Shown: positions 22,430 through 33,797 of the stretch, in pieces
How positions within the stretch are numbered: position 1 is the stretch's first letter
How the letters are laid out: each line of letters begins with the position of its first letter
Source of the DNA: Smallanthus sonchifolius
Lineage: Eukaryota > Streptophyta > Magnoliopsida > Asterales > Asteraceae
Assembly (NCBI GenBank): GCA_023525975.1
Contig: CM042034.1
Coordinates: 22,301,501 to 22,365,500, forward strand
Direction: 5' to 3'
Length of the DNA: 64,000 nt
The notes under the pieces: generated by a model
Databases searched by the model: none
Told to the model about the DNA's origin: nothing
The model's input: the letters and a program-made list of their open reading frames with translations, nothing else
Position numbers and translations under genes: made by a program

Positions 22430-24574
22430 GTTTCCACGAGTAAACAATCTCAACCGTCGAATTAATCTCTATCCTGGATCGTCCATGACGAAAAAAAGAT
22501 TGTTAGCTTTAGATTATTTAAATTTAAAATTATGTAAATATAAATGAACGAGTAGATTTCATCCGCGCATGCACACGGATAAAAATGTATATTATAAAAT
22601 TAAAAAGTTTAATTAAGTATTAGGCTTAATTACACATAAATCCTCGTGTAAATAAAACATTGAATATGCAATTTTATGGTTATAAATAAAATTTATATTA
22701 AAACAAAGATAAAAATAAGTATGATGTAATGGCATATTTGAAATTTAATAAAACATTATATATCAAAAGTTTTAAAAAGAAAACAAAATACTATTTAAAC
22801 ATAAAAAAATTTAAAATATATTATATATGACCGGCTCGGTATTAAACAAAACTTATATTGAAACGTAGATAAAAATATATATATCGCAACAATACGTTCA
22901 AAATTTTATAAAACTGTATATTTTAAAAGTTATAAGAGAAAAACAAAGCATATTAAAAAGTAATTATAATATTAAAATATCAAATTTTAAAAAATTACAG
23001 ACTATAATGATAATAATAATAGTAGTAGCAAATTTCACGTTTATTTTAGAAGGTTTGTCTCAAATTGCCATCTACATCACTCTTTTATATTTTTTGTCAA
23101 TGAAACTATATGGTTTCAAAATCTTGTCATTTAAGTTCAGGTTACTAACACCATCCACCTCTCTTTTAAATTTTATGGCTAAATGACAAAAATGCATCTT
23201 TTAATTAAAATTATTACAAGTTAATTACACATATGGTCCCTATGATTTACACAAATTACAAGTTTGATCCCAAGTGTTCAACAATATTATGCTTTTTTTG
23301 TAAAATTACATCTTTAGGCCTTTTAATTATTCCACTTAAGATCTCAACTATTGATTTCCTTTTAATTCTTCCACTTAGTGCTCAAAAATCAAGTTAACAC
23401 TAAAAAACTAAGTTTCGTCTAAGAAAATCCCTATTCTTATAAAAAAAAACTAAATAGTTTTGTCACTTGGCATCATCACATTTATCTCACAAATTTTTCC
23501 CTCAAAAACCACATTTATACCTTCATTTAATATTTCTACATTTAGCCTTTTTTTAGAAAATTATATAAAATAACATTTAACAAATCAATTAATCATTATT
23601 ATCACTACCTAACATTTTTTTAAAATTATCATCAAAAGTTAATATTTTTAAAAAAAATCAAGAATTCAATTTTTTTAAAATAGGATTTATTAATTAAAAT
23701 TATCTTTAAAGTTTTATTTAAAAAAAATGATTTCTTAAAATTTTATTATAAAAAAATAAGATTTTTTTAAATTTTACGTATAAAATTTGAAAAAAACTAC
23801 ATTTGTGATTTAAATAAATACGTGTTAGAATAAAGTTTATTAATATTTTAATTAGTAGTTTTTTTTAATTAAAAATGATATTTATAAATAATTATTTTTA
23901 ATTTTAATTTATAAATTTTAATGAAATTAAGAAACTTGCAAATATTTATTTTTAAAAGTTTATTATATTCTAAACTTAATTTTTTTTAAATGATGAGGGT
24001 TTTTTTTTTCAAAAAATATGTTTACAAATTTAAATTCTAATTTATTAGTTTTAATTTTTTCGTCTTTAATTTTGGAATTTTAAATTTAATTGTGTCGAAA
24101 TATTAAGGAGTGAAATTTTTAAAATTTGGAGTTTTAAAATTTTAATTTAAAAGGCGATATACTGTTGAAATTTAAGTTTTTTTCTATCTTTATTATTATT
24201 ATTTTTTAATAAGAGATTTAGTATTAAAAGTTTAGCGAGATTTTTGGCATAAAAGTACAAATAGTATCCACCAATCAGAGCATCTTGATGATGATTTTGA
24301 TAAAAGTTTATAATCTTTTGGTTTTCTAAATGGACTTACAGTATCAGGTTTGTCAAACCATAAATTAGTTTTAAATGTCTGTGTTCCAGTTATGCTATTT
24401 AGAAATATTGATGAAAAAATGGTTTAGGTAATGTAACAAGACTTCAGGTCAAATCACTAGGTAATCGCGTTGTAGAAGCGAAAATTATATTTGGAAGTAA
24501 CATTGGTTATCACAATTTTATCCCTATAATTGGGTTAACATATTCAGACATAATAATTTCATCAAAACTTCAAA
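22430..24574. other. AT-rich intergenic with degenerate repeats
   Basis: No supported gene. 22640-23000 holds two degenerate units with the pattern TTTATATT-AAAC-TAGATAAAAATA and TATCAAAAGTT-TAA-AAGAAAAC, also found at 60000-60360. 23560-24240 is extremely AT-rich with long A and T runs. Confidence 0.6.
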
Positions 24575-24848
24575 TTTTATCAATTACATAAAAAAGATTA
24601 ATACCCAGTTGAAAAAATTGTTTTATAAATTAACTTAACGTAATTTATAATTGTCATGTCAAGGTATATTTTTTAAAAACATATTTTGGGGAGTGTATGT
24701 GTTAACATATTACATTTTATTCAACACGCATATTAAACTAGTTTATTCAACCCGTGTAATAACAAGTTTTAAAGAAATACAATTTTTATTTATAAGTATA
24801 TAACATTATATTTAAATTACTTGTGTATTACACGAGATTCTAACCTAT
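24575..24848 (+). mobile_element. Helitron copy 3, 5'-truncated
   Basis: Matches the last 270 bases or so of the Helitron at 19822-20251 with few changes; the 5' TC end is missing and the terminus reads CCTATT instead of CCTAGT. Confidence 0.65.
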
Positions 24849-25474
24849 TTAAAATATGATAGAGTTTTCTAAAAATCTTGATTGAGGCTTAGGATTATGA
24901 AGTCTATAAAAGTCATTCTCTCTTGTCTTGTAAAACCCCAAAATCTATCATCTAATCAATCCCACACTTGTACAAAGTTCCAAGGGGTTGATGATTGTAG
25001 GTCTAGAATTAGAGTTCTTCCATTTATCATTACCGAACACGACTTGATATCCCTTATCATCTACCTAACCGACAGAGATAAGCAGTCTCTTTAGGTATGG
25101 AATAAGTATGACATCCTTCAGTGTCAACGTACATCCGCGAGAGGTATTCAATACTATATCCCCTTTGCCCGTGATAACTAGAGTTTCATTATCGGCGAGT
25201 CGTACTTCCCAAAATTTCCGAGTATGAGATTCTCCATCATCTCAATGTTGTGAGTGACATGGAATGAGGCCCCTAAATCCATGACCCAAGAATCTGCAAT
25301 ACTCTTTGCACTACAAACCAGAGCGTCAACTGATTCTTCTACAACATTCACCTGCCAGAAATGCTAACGACGACAAAAGGTTGTCATCAGCGGTGGTCGG
25401 CAGAACCTAGCTCCTCTAGGGTGGCGAATGGCGACAGTGGTGTGACGATCTAGAGCCAAAGCTCTAATACCAGT
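24849..25474 (-). pseudogene. Ty1/copia protease-region remnant
   Basis: On the minus strand a protease block ADSWVMDLGASFHVT is visible (the copia active site is normally DSGA; here Ser is replaced by Leu), followed by a GYQVVFGNDKWK-like block that precedes the integrase in copia elements. The gag region is missing and the frame is broken by stops. The segment abuts the LTR array at 25475 and has its primer-binding site (minus ACTGGTATTAGAGC) at 25461-25474, so it is the internal remnant of the same element. Confidence 0.75.
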
Positions 25475-27055
25475 TGTTTGGGTATCACACACAGAACCCT
25501 AACTTGTTTTCCTTTTTAATTCAAGAATTCTGTTGTTTTTAACCTAATTTCTTCTCCTCTATCTCTATTCTAATTTATAATCCATGATCATAACCTTATT
25601 GTAGCAATCATGGATGATACAAAGGAATCCAACATGATGTTCATGTTAAATCATAACATTGAACATCATGTTGTTGCTTTGATTTCTTCTTAATGTTTTG
25701 TTCTTGTTCTAATGTTTCATTACAATCTAAGGCTAAATCATGATAATATATCCTTTAACATATAGTATTCATGTGCTAGAACTTAGATCTATACCTTGTT
25801 TTTATAGAAAACTATTTAAAACATTCAAAAACTTTCATTAAGCACTTTTACAACTTCAGACATAATCTGGTACCAACTTGGGACGACCTTAACTTGGTCT
25901 TTTGAAACTCAAATTTCTTGCTTTTTTTTAAATGTATCTCTTTGAGTTTAGAATCAAAGGGATACATTTAACCCCTTTGGCGACAGTGGTATGACGATCT
26001 AGAGCCAAAGCTCTAATACCAGTTGTTTGGGTATCACACACAGAACCCTAACTTGTTTTCCTTTTTAATTCAAGAATTCTGTTGTTTTTAACCTAATTTC
26101 TTCTCCTCTATCTCTATTCTAATTTATAATCCATGATCATAACCTTATTGTAGCAATCATGGATGATACAAAGGAATCCAACATGATGTTCATGTTAAAT
26201 CATAACATTGAACATCATGTTGTTGCTTTGATTTCTTCTTAATGTTTTGTTCTTGTTATAATGTTTCATTACAATCTAAGGCTAAATCATGATAATATAT
26301 CCTTTAACATATAGTATTCATGTGCTAGAACTTAGATCAATACCTTGTTTTTATAGAAAACTATTTAAAACATTCAAAAACTTTCATTAAGCACTTTTAC
26401 AACTTCAGACATAATCTGGTACCCAACTTGGGACGACCTTAACTTGGTCTTTTGAAACTCAAATTTCTTGCTTTTTTTTAAATGTATCTCTTTGAGTTTA
26501 GAATCAAAGGGATACATTTAACCCCTTTGGCGACAGTGGTGTGACGATCTAGAGCCAAAGCTCTAATACCAGTTGTTTAGGTATCACACACAGAACCCTA
26601 ACTTGTTTTCCTTTTTAATTCAAGAATTCTGTTGTTTTTAACCTAATTTATTCTCCTCTATCTCTATTCTAATTTATAATCCATGATCATAACCTTATTG
26701 TAGCAATCATGGATGATACAAAGGAATCCAACATGATGTTCATGTTAAATCATAACATTGAACATCATGTTGTTGCTTTGATTTCTTCTTAATGTTTTGT
26801 TCTTATTCTAATGTTTCATTACAATCTAAGGCTAAATCATGATGATATATCCTTTAACATATAGTATTCATGTGCTAGAACTTAGATCTATACCTTGTTT
26901 TTATAGAAAACTATTTAAAACATTAAAAAACTTTCATTAAGCATTTTTACAACTTCAGACATAATCTGGTACCAACTTGGGACGACCATAACTTGGTCTT
27001 TTGAAACTCAAATTTCTTGCTTTTTTTTTAAATGTATCCCTTTGAGTTTAGAATC
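25475..27055 (-). mobile_element. Tandem LTR array: LTR-57bp-LTR-57bp-LTR
   Basis: Three nearly identical LTRs (25475-25966, 26024-26516, 26574-27055) with a repeat period of 549-550 bases. The LTR reads TGTATCCC...GGGTATCCAAACA-like on the minus strand, TG to CA. Each of the two spacers is 57 bases and holds just a primer-binding site (minus TGGTATTAGAGC) and a polypurine tract (minus AAAGGGGTTAAA). The third LTR lacks its last 11 bases. The layout resembles terminal-repeat retrotransposons in miniature (TRIM), but the attached copia remnant suggests it derives from a larger element. Confidence 0.88.
25967..26023 (-). promoter_or_regulatory. 57-bp internal domain: PPT plus PBS (first spacer)
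   Basis: Plus-strand order TTTAACCCCTTTGG (polypurine tract complement), CGACAGTGG..., then GCTCTAATACCAGT (PBS complement). All cis signals for reverse transcription are packed into 57 bases. The second spacer at 26517-26573 is the same with one base changed. Confidence 0.8.
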
Positions 27056-28199
27056 CAACCATATAAAATAGACCCTCTAACTCCAAGTTTTTGGCCCCCA
27101 AAACAATCACGCAAGACAGTTGCGCCAAGAACCTAGTTTTTGTCTAGTCTGTCTTGAGCATCGGTTTAGGGCCGTTTAAAGGGTCTGAATAAAATAAAGT
27201 TCTAAATAAAGATTGTTCTAAACATACTAAATTAAGTCCCTGTAAACTTTAAGAATTTTATAAAATCATTTGATTAGTGAAAAACGTCCCGCAAGTTGGG
27301 GACATAGTTATGTCAAAAACCTAAATCTTATATATCTTTCAAATCTTTAAAGTTTTTAATACTTTGAACATTTTGGTTTATAAAACTCTTATATTTGATC
27401 ATTTGCTTCTGATTTTGATCTTTTTAAACACCTAATACATTCATTCAAACATTCCATCTTGTTTCCATGCACCTACACAACTCTAATCTTTTAGGACATT
27501 CTTAATCAACCGGTTAAGCTTTCTCGTTCAGTTTCAAGATTTCAAGATAACTTTTCGTTGATTATACTTTGGGGGTGGAAACATGTACATATTCATATTC
27601 ATAACAATGTTTTCATGAAAAATCAATTAAAAATATTTTTATATACTTGCTACATTAAATGACTTATACATGATTCGTATTCGTAAAGTCCCTCACGTAA
27701 CTCATACATAACCATTAACTTTAATAGCCAACGGTAGTACGATATTGGATCTATAGGTGTGACACATCCACTACACGGTTGAGGGTCTTGGATGATCGAA
27801 ACCCGACATTCATGATTTGGTGAATTCCAAATCTCTTAGAGGGCATTTAGTCACTAGGGTTGGTTGTCGACTTCATGTATTTGGATTTAATAAACTTGTA
27901 TATCTAAATTGTTTATGATTTGTACTAATAACTTTTCGTGTGTCGACTTTATAATTGACCATTCTTTTTACATGTTTTCAGGAAATTGATGTATGCTTAG
28001 TGAGGATATGCTTTCATCTAGGATGCGTGGACCTAGATTAAAAAATTAAAACATTTTATTTTATGTTATGTGGTTTTTAAATTGAATTGATGTAAACATT
28101 TGGTTGATTAATATTTAAATTCCTTAGTTATCTTAATAACGAGTATCTTGATTCAATATCGTCGCGCCTTCGTGTTTCCGCTTTAGCGGGGTTGTGACA
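27056..28199 (+). repeat. LTR-like fragment ending in GGTTGTGACA
   Basis: AT-rich sequence without a coding frame; its end (28160-28199) has the CCGCTTTAGCGGGGTTGTGACA pattern of gypsy LTR 3' ends seen elsewhere here, and a TTTTCAGGAAATTG block before it. The start is not defined. Low confidence. Confidence 0.4.
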
Positions 28200-28577
28200 T
28201 AAACGAACACAAATTAAAAGTAAACGATGAATATCGAAATTAAAGCTTAAACTACCATCCTTATTTTATTTGAATAATTGATTTTTGATTTGTTAGGTTA
28301 TTTAATTTATCACTGAATTATTGATAGTTTGATTGTTTATGTTCTACACTTCTACAGGTAAATTTATAGTATTCTTGATTTCTCTCTATCAACTATATTC
28401 ACAAAGGCACAAATCAGTTAGCAGCAAAGGTTAGCTTCCTAGACCCTAGTTACTTCAACCATAAATCTACCTGCAATAGATATATTTCTTGTTTTAACTC
28501 TTTAATGGAGCAATTTTTTTCACCCTGTATTTAGATATTTGGTTACTTAATTAGGTTATTTTTTTTTAGTAGTTTTC

Positions 28578-28825
28578 ATGTCAAATAAAAAAAGAAATCA
28601 AAAACACGAATCTGCTGCTTCAAAAAGAAAAAGAAAAGTAGAAGCTTTAGTTGAATTACAAAAAAGGTATTTTTTAAAATTTGTTATGATCACAAAAAAT
28701 AATTCTCAAAACAATATTAACAAGCCTACAAATAATGAACAAATAATTTCATTACTTTATTACCTTTGGAAAAGGGCCTCAAATTTTGTCTGCTTTAGGC
28801 CATCAAATCGGTTGAGCCGGCGCTG
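28578..28825 (+). pseudogene. hAT transposase N-terminal remnant and right end
   Basis: The frame from 28578 begins MSNKKRNQKHESAASKRKRK and continues with LVELQKRYFLKF, like the basic N-terminus of TTF-type hAT transposases (xSGASKRKKR...L..SQKG..KF). From about 28760 it jumps into a hAT-like right end (GGCCATCAAATCGG, inverse of CAGCGCCGGCTCA at 28813-28825). Only a deletion derivative; the left terminus could not be found. Confidence 0.5.
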
Positions 28826-28842
28826 TGTATATGATGAATGAA

Positions 28843-28999
28843 TGTAAATGAAGGAACGAAACAAGTGTTCATGTTCGTTCGTTTAATTAAATGAACAAAA
28901 TGTGTGTTCGTGTTCGTTTGTTTATTAAATGAACGGACATAAACGAACTTCCGGCCGAACAATTCACAAATAGTTCACTGAACGTTCGGTTCATTTACA
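28843..28999. mobile_element. Short MITE with TGTAAATGAA ends
   Basis: Plus-strand TGTAAATGAAGGAACG at the left and the inverse TTCATTTACA at the right, the inside made of GTTCGTTCGTTTA-type motifs. hAT-like by its ends; no clear duplication. Confidence 0.5.
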
Positions 29000-29453
29000 G
29001 GCTCAGCAACTAGAACTCTTTATTGTTAAATGCTCTGGTACAAGAAATTACATAAACATAAACCTCAGGGACTAATCTAGGATTAACTTGATCACAAAGT
29101 TAAACCCAATTGGGCCCAAACCCAAATATGCGCAAGAGACCCCCTAGGGTCGGCTAAATAATTTTACAATTTTCTATGAAGATGATGAGAAGACACCGGT
29201 GAGTTGGTTTTGGTGACAGCAGAAAAGAGAAAACAAAACTTTTGCTCGATGTTGGTTTGGTTTTGGCAATAAACCAAGTATGTGGCCGATTGTGAAAAAA
29301 AAAAAGAAGGAAGAAGCATCAAAGTCCAAGCGAATTGATTCATTCACAAAAAACCAAGTAAATAATGGGCCAACTGGGCGTTAACGTGCAGCCCAATGAA
29401 ACGGCATGGACCAATTCATAATTGCAGCTGGGGATTTTTGGAGCAGTAAAACA
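29000..29453. other. Intergenic, nothing recognised
   Basis: No coding or element signature supported; includes a short A-run with GAAGGAAGAAG at 29296-29315. Confidence 0.5.
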
Positions 29454-29815
29454 TCGAGGTGCACAAATCGGATTTTTTTTTTAACCGGATCCGGATCGGA
29501 TCGGATAAGTCAACGTTGGTCAATGAACGGATCCGGTGGAACCGGTTCCGGATCGGATCCGGTTTTGGGGTGTGAGGTTTGGAACCTATTGGAACCTTTT
29601 ATCCGGTTTTATCCGATTTTGTCCGGATTTTTTGTGTCCGATTTTTGTCCGGTTTCAAATTTGTCCGATTTTGTCCGGTCCCTTGAAAAACCATATAACC
29701 GGTTCCAGATCCGGCGGTTCCAAAAATATCCGATCCGGTTCCAAAAAATCCGGTTAAAAAAAAACCGATTTCGGATAATCCATCGGATCGGATCCGGTTA
29801 TAATGCCCACCTCTA
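29454..29815. mobile_element. hAT-type MITE, 8-bp TSD GTAAAACA
   Basis: Ends TCGAGGTGCAC and the inverse TAGAGGTGGGC, with GTAAAACA at 29446-29453 and 29816-29823. The inside is a mass of GGATCCGG, CCGGTTCC and TTGTCCGG permutations; the long open frames across it on both strands are repeat artefacts. Confidence 0.85.
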
Positions 29816-29889
29816 GTAAAACAGGTTTTGGATACGGGCAGGGAAACGCGAAACACATTTATTGCATGAGTACACACTGTCGTACTAAG

Positions 29890-31594
29890 TCTCTGGGATA
29901 TTATAATCGTTAGCTAGTTTTAGACGTGGAAAACATGAATAGATCTATTTGGGTTGACATCTCTACCCGTGGTTAGTCGCACTAACCTTGATTAGAGGTC
30001 AAAGCGGTTGCATATTGTCCATAAACACTCACAATGTTTCATGACAGAACATTGGGCGGGGCGAAACAAAGAACACAGTCAAGTGTCGGTTATGGTAGCT
30101 CATGGTAACGAAACACAAACATAAGCATCGTTTGAATAACAATGATAAACATATTTTGAAACCTCCTAGTCCAAAGAAAACTATATTTACATTAAACTTG
30201 TGAACTCACCAACTTTATGTTGACATTTTAGCATGTATTTCTCAAGTAGCTTTGGTTGGGAACCGCGGTAGGAAATAAGACACATGGAGTCGTCATGCAT
30301 GCTTTTACTTTTGGAGTTTTTCTTTTATTGTCTATAGCATTAGGCTATAATTGTAAAACTCGTCTTTGTTACTTTTGATGTTACCACTAGGGTAAACAAT
30401 TGACTTATGTATGTTGTCATTTCGAAACAATTTGGTTATGTAAACTTTGTTATCATTTAGTGGTCGTTTGTGTGATCAAATGCTATGTAAACCACCGATC
30501 CGTTACACCCCGTGTTTCCACCTAGGCAGGGTGTAACGCTTAAGCCCTTTATCCTTTAATTATGGTGGCACATTATACGTAAGCCCTTTACATACTTTAT
30601 CATACTGTTTGCACTTACTAAACTTCGGCTAGACAAGTGCTACGTAATCTGTACGAATTCAATACATGAAATTGGTTAACATTGCTAGTGTCGCCAACAC
30701 TAGATTCGTCTGACATAGTCGCCTAGTGACAGTGTTAAAGGGATAAGTGTCGCCAGAACTTTCGTTCTGGACTTAATGCCGTTCATTAGTGTCGTTCTCG
30801 CTTGTGTCGTTTGTATGCATAGTGACACTGTTTAGAGTCGTTGGCTTAGTGTCATCAAACAGAATGACACGTGTCTCAATCATTGACGAACCTCGGGAAA
30901 CGTGTATCGTCGTCCCCGATTACTGTCACCCCAGTGTTGCCTCAAGAACAGAAAACCCTAATCGTGATATTCGATCCAAAATTATAACTTTTTACGTCCA
31001 AATCGTTTTTCTAGCTTCCTTGAAGCTAGATCTAAAGCTTTATTCATGTTTTTACACATAAAAATCCAACATTTAAGGTAAAAACCCTGGTTTTACCCCA
31101 AAAACCCATTTTTTTTACAAAACAGAGATTCTCAGGTTGGATCCATACCTCAAAGAAGTCGTTTCTTAGTGTCTTCATGTTTCAAATTGACGGAGAAACG
31201 CTTTGGGACTGATCTTGAGTCAATTGATGAACCTTTGATGCTTTCTCTCTCTATAACACCTATTTTCTCTCTCTACATATTTGAATGAGGATGAAGAAAT
31301 GAAGGCTCTTAAAGGCTAATGATGAGTTGTATTAGGGTGGAGGAACCATAGTGGGAAAAGCCCACACATCCTAAGCCCATTCCTTTATTCTTTTCTTTCA
31401 TTTAAGCCCAAACTTAGATGTAGCTACTTGATGGATGTGGAACATAGAAGACTAAGAAGAGCTTAGTTGTTATAGTTTTGTATAATACGATGTAATCAGA
31501 TTATCATAAGTTTTAATGAAATTTTAGTTTCCTTCCGCTATTAAGATTGTATCAATTGTGCATAATCACTAAGGGTTCCGGGTAGGGTGTTACA
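29890..31594. repeat. LTR-derived region (Tekay-type plus a second LTR)
   Basis: 29930-30260 matches the LTRs at 10601 and 37783 (CCGTGGTTAGTCGC, GTGAACTCACCAAC). From 30532 (TGTAACGCTTAAGCC) to 31594 (GGGTGTTACA) the ends look like a separate LTR of about 1060 bases, perhaps in minus orientation, but no matching target duplication is seen. 30680-30880 is rich in AGTGTCG. Structure uncertain. Confidence 0.5.
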
Positions 31595-31626
31595 GTTGGG
31601 GTTTTAGAGCATTGCTTTAAACGGTA

Positions 31627-32028
31627 CTAGAGTTGCTCGATGTGCCCTCTAGATGGTGAGGCATAGGTTGTGGCCATGGTGTTCCATGCTTCAAGAGAGG
31701 TTGCGACATTAGTGATGATCGACACGATTTGTTGTGACAAACTTTCGACCAGGGCTCCGAACAAGAGATAGTCTTTCCGGAACCAATTGGAGTAGTCTTT
31801 GTGTGGAGTTGATGTGTCGTCTGCTATTGTTGTCGGTTGTGGGGGAGGGTGTGTTACGTCGATGAAGTTATATAAGTCTAAGCCATGTAAGAGAGCTTCA
31901 ACTTGGGTTTTCCATCCAAGATAGTTTGTAGATGTAAGCTTGAGTGAAGCCGGAAAAGAAACAATGGTTTGGTTGTTTACGGTAGTGTTGACAGAGAGGG
32001 GTTGGTTCGGGATGTTGGTGTCCGCCAT
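31627..32028 (-). pseudogene. Ty1/copia gag N-terminal fragment
   Basis: 134 codons from an ATG at 32028. The block LTSTNYLGWKTQVEALLHG, a Pro-rich PPPQPTT stretch, and YASPSRGHIEQL are the recognisable core of plant copia gag (UBN2/gag-pre type). The frame stops at the junction with LTR-like sequence at 31626, so everything downstream of gag is gone. A PBS-like stretch (minus, TGATATCGGACT) occurs about 90 bases upstream. Confidence 0.8.
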
Positions 32029-32183
32029 TGTTGTGGTGGGGAATGAGCAGAAGATGGTGGTTAGGGAGGCCGAAGAATGACAGAAGGTGGCCGACGACTT
32101 TTAAGGTTCTCAGACTTAGTCCGATATCATTAAAAGAATTTAGAGAATTGATATTTTGAATTTTTAGCTTGTTTCCTTATTAC

Positions 32184-33745
32184 TACAAAGGAGTTTCAAG
32201 CTTAGCGGGCAGTTAGACAAGGTGACCCTTATCTCCTTTCATTTTTATAGTTGTTGGAATTAGCACTCCATGTTACGATTTCTAAGGTCTATAAAATGGG
32301 TGTTTTCAATGGAATTACTACACCCAACGAGTTGATGGTATCTCATTTATTCTTTACAGATGATGCAATATTTTTGGGTGAATGGTCAAGATCCAGGTTA
32401 ACTTCTCTAAAAGTAAAGTATTTGATTCGGGGTTGAGTTGGATCACATCTCTAGCATGGAAGATATCCTCCAATGTCAAGCCGGTTCTTTCCCATTAATT
32501 TCTCAGTGGGGGCAAATTTGAAACTCTCGAGAAATTGGGTTCCGATGGTCAATAAATTCACAGCAAAATTGATTTTCCGGAAGGCCAAAACATTATCTTT
32601 TGGTTGTAAGGTCACACTTAGGGATGGCAATGGGTGGGGTTCGGGACGGGTATCTATAATCACAAACCTATACCCGGTCCATACCCGACCTATTACCTCT
32701 CGAGTTTGTGTCGTGTAATTACCCGTCGGGTATCGGGCAGGCATCGGCCAATACCCATTGGCTATGTGTCGTGTACATTTTTATAACTCTATTTTTATAT
32801 TTTTCATAACATATTAAATATGAATAAATTACAAACATTAATATCATCAAATACATATTTTAAACGAAAATTCAATTTTCCATTACGCCATCTCCCCTCA
32901 CGTCCCGTTACACACAACATGAGCTTAGATATCGAATTTGACTAACAATAGTGCTATAAAATATCCATTTTAATTCGGTCTTTGCGAAGTTATAATTTGC
33001 CACTTTCCCTACTTTATTATAAAGATATCTATCAATTATGCACAGTCTAATGGTTTGCCGTTTTGGGTTTTAAAGTTTTAGGAATATCATACCATGTTAA
33101 AATTAAGCATTAAAAGGCAAATGTTAAGGAAAAATAAAATTTAAAACTTTTTGGGTATATGGTTTGGATAAACGAGCATGTGATTTTGGGTAATCGGGCC
33201 GGTAATCACCTAATCCCATACCCATCTCATACCCACAAAATACTTTAAAACTAATCTTATACCCGGTCTCTTACTTGTCGAGTTTCAGATCTACCCGTCA
33301 GGCTTGGGTTTTTTTGCCTTCCGTACTCACACTAAGAGTATATATCATCTTTCCTTATTTAAGGCCCGTTACAAGTGATAGACGAGTTAGAAAGGATACT
33401 TTATTTGAACCGTAAAGACATAAAATGTACACAATTTCAGATAGAATAATCATCCAAAGTGATGATGTGACTCCAAATTGGTGTTGCAAAAGGGATGGCT
33501 ACAACAATAGGGAGATCCAAGAGCTTTAACATACTCGACTCTCATTAGGAATTTGGAAGTGAAAGAAGGAAGGGACGAGTGGAGGTGGCTTGGTGATGAC
33601 ACAGGTGCATTTACGGTCAAAGCTTTACCAGATACGATTGCATCAATGTACTTATTCGCATAATTGGACAAAATGTGTACCGAGTAAAGTTGATTCCTTT
33701 GTTGGAGGGTTTCATTAAATATATTAGCTCTTTTTAAAGACAAAT
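32184..33745 (+). pseudogene. LINE (non-LTR) reverse transcriptase remnant
   Basis: Blocks in order: RAVRQGDP (32200), then MVSHLFFTDDAIFLGEWSR, the LINE RT catalytic region (usually YADD, here FTDD), then SVGANLKLSRNWVPMVNKF and KAKTLSF at 32500-32620, a hAT-like insertion, VIDELERI at about 33375-33400, and finally DEWRWLGDDTGAFTVKA, a zf-RVT block, at 33570-33620. Several frameshifts and stops. L1-type plant LINE, 5' truncated as usual. Confidence 0.8.
32620..33326. mobile_element. hAT-like MITE nested in the LINE
   Basis: Starts AGGGATGGCAATGGG, ends with the inverse-type GCCTTCC, and is flanked by TCACACTT (32612-32619) and TCACACTA (33327-33334), 7 of 8 matching. The LINE reading is continuous across the gap when the element is ignored. 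GGGTAT/ATACCC motifs recur inside. Confidence 0.75.
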
Positions 33746-33797
33746 TCCTTTAATTTTATAAGAGTAGAACTTGAATCTATAAACCTTTTCAAAACTT

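Noticed and set aside
29406..29877. Long open frames on both strands in the GGATCCGG-rich stretch
   Set aside because: They follow from the short-word repetition of a hAT MITE with clear ends and duplication; no protein-like composition.
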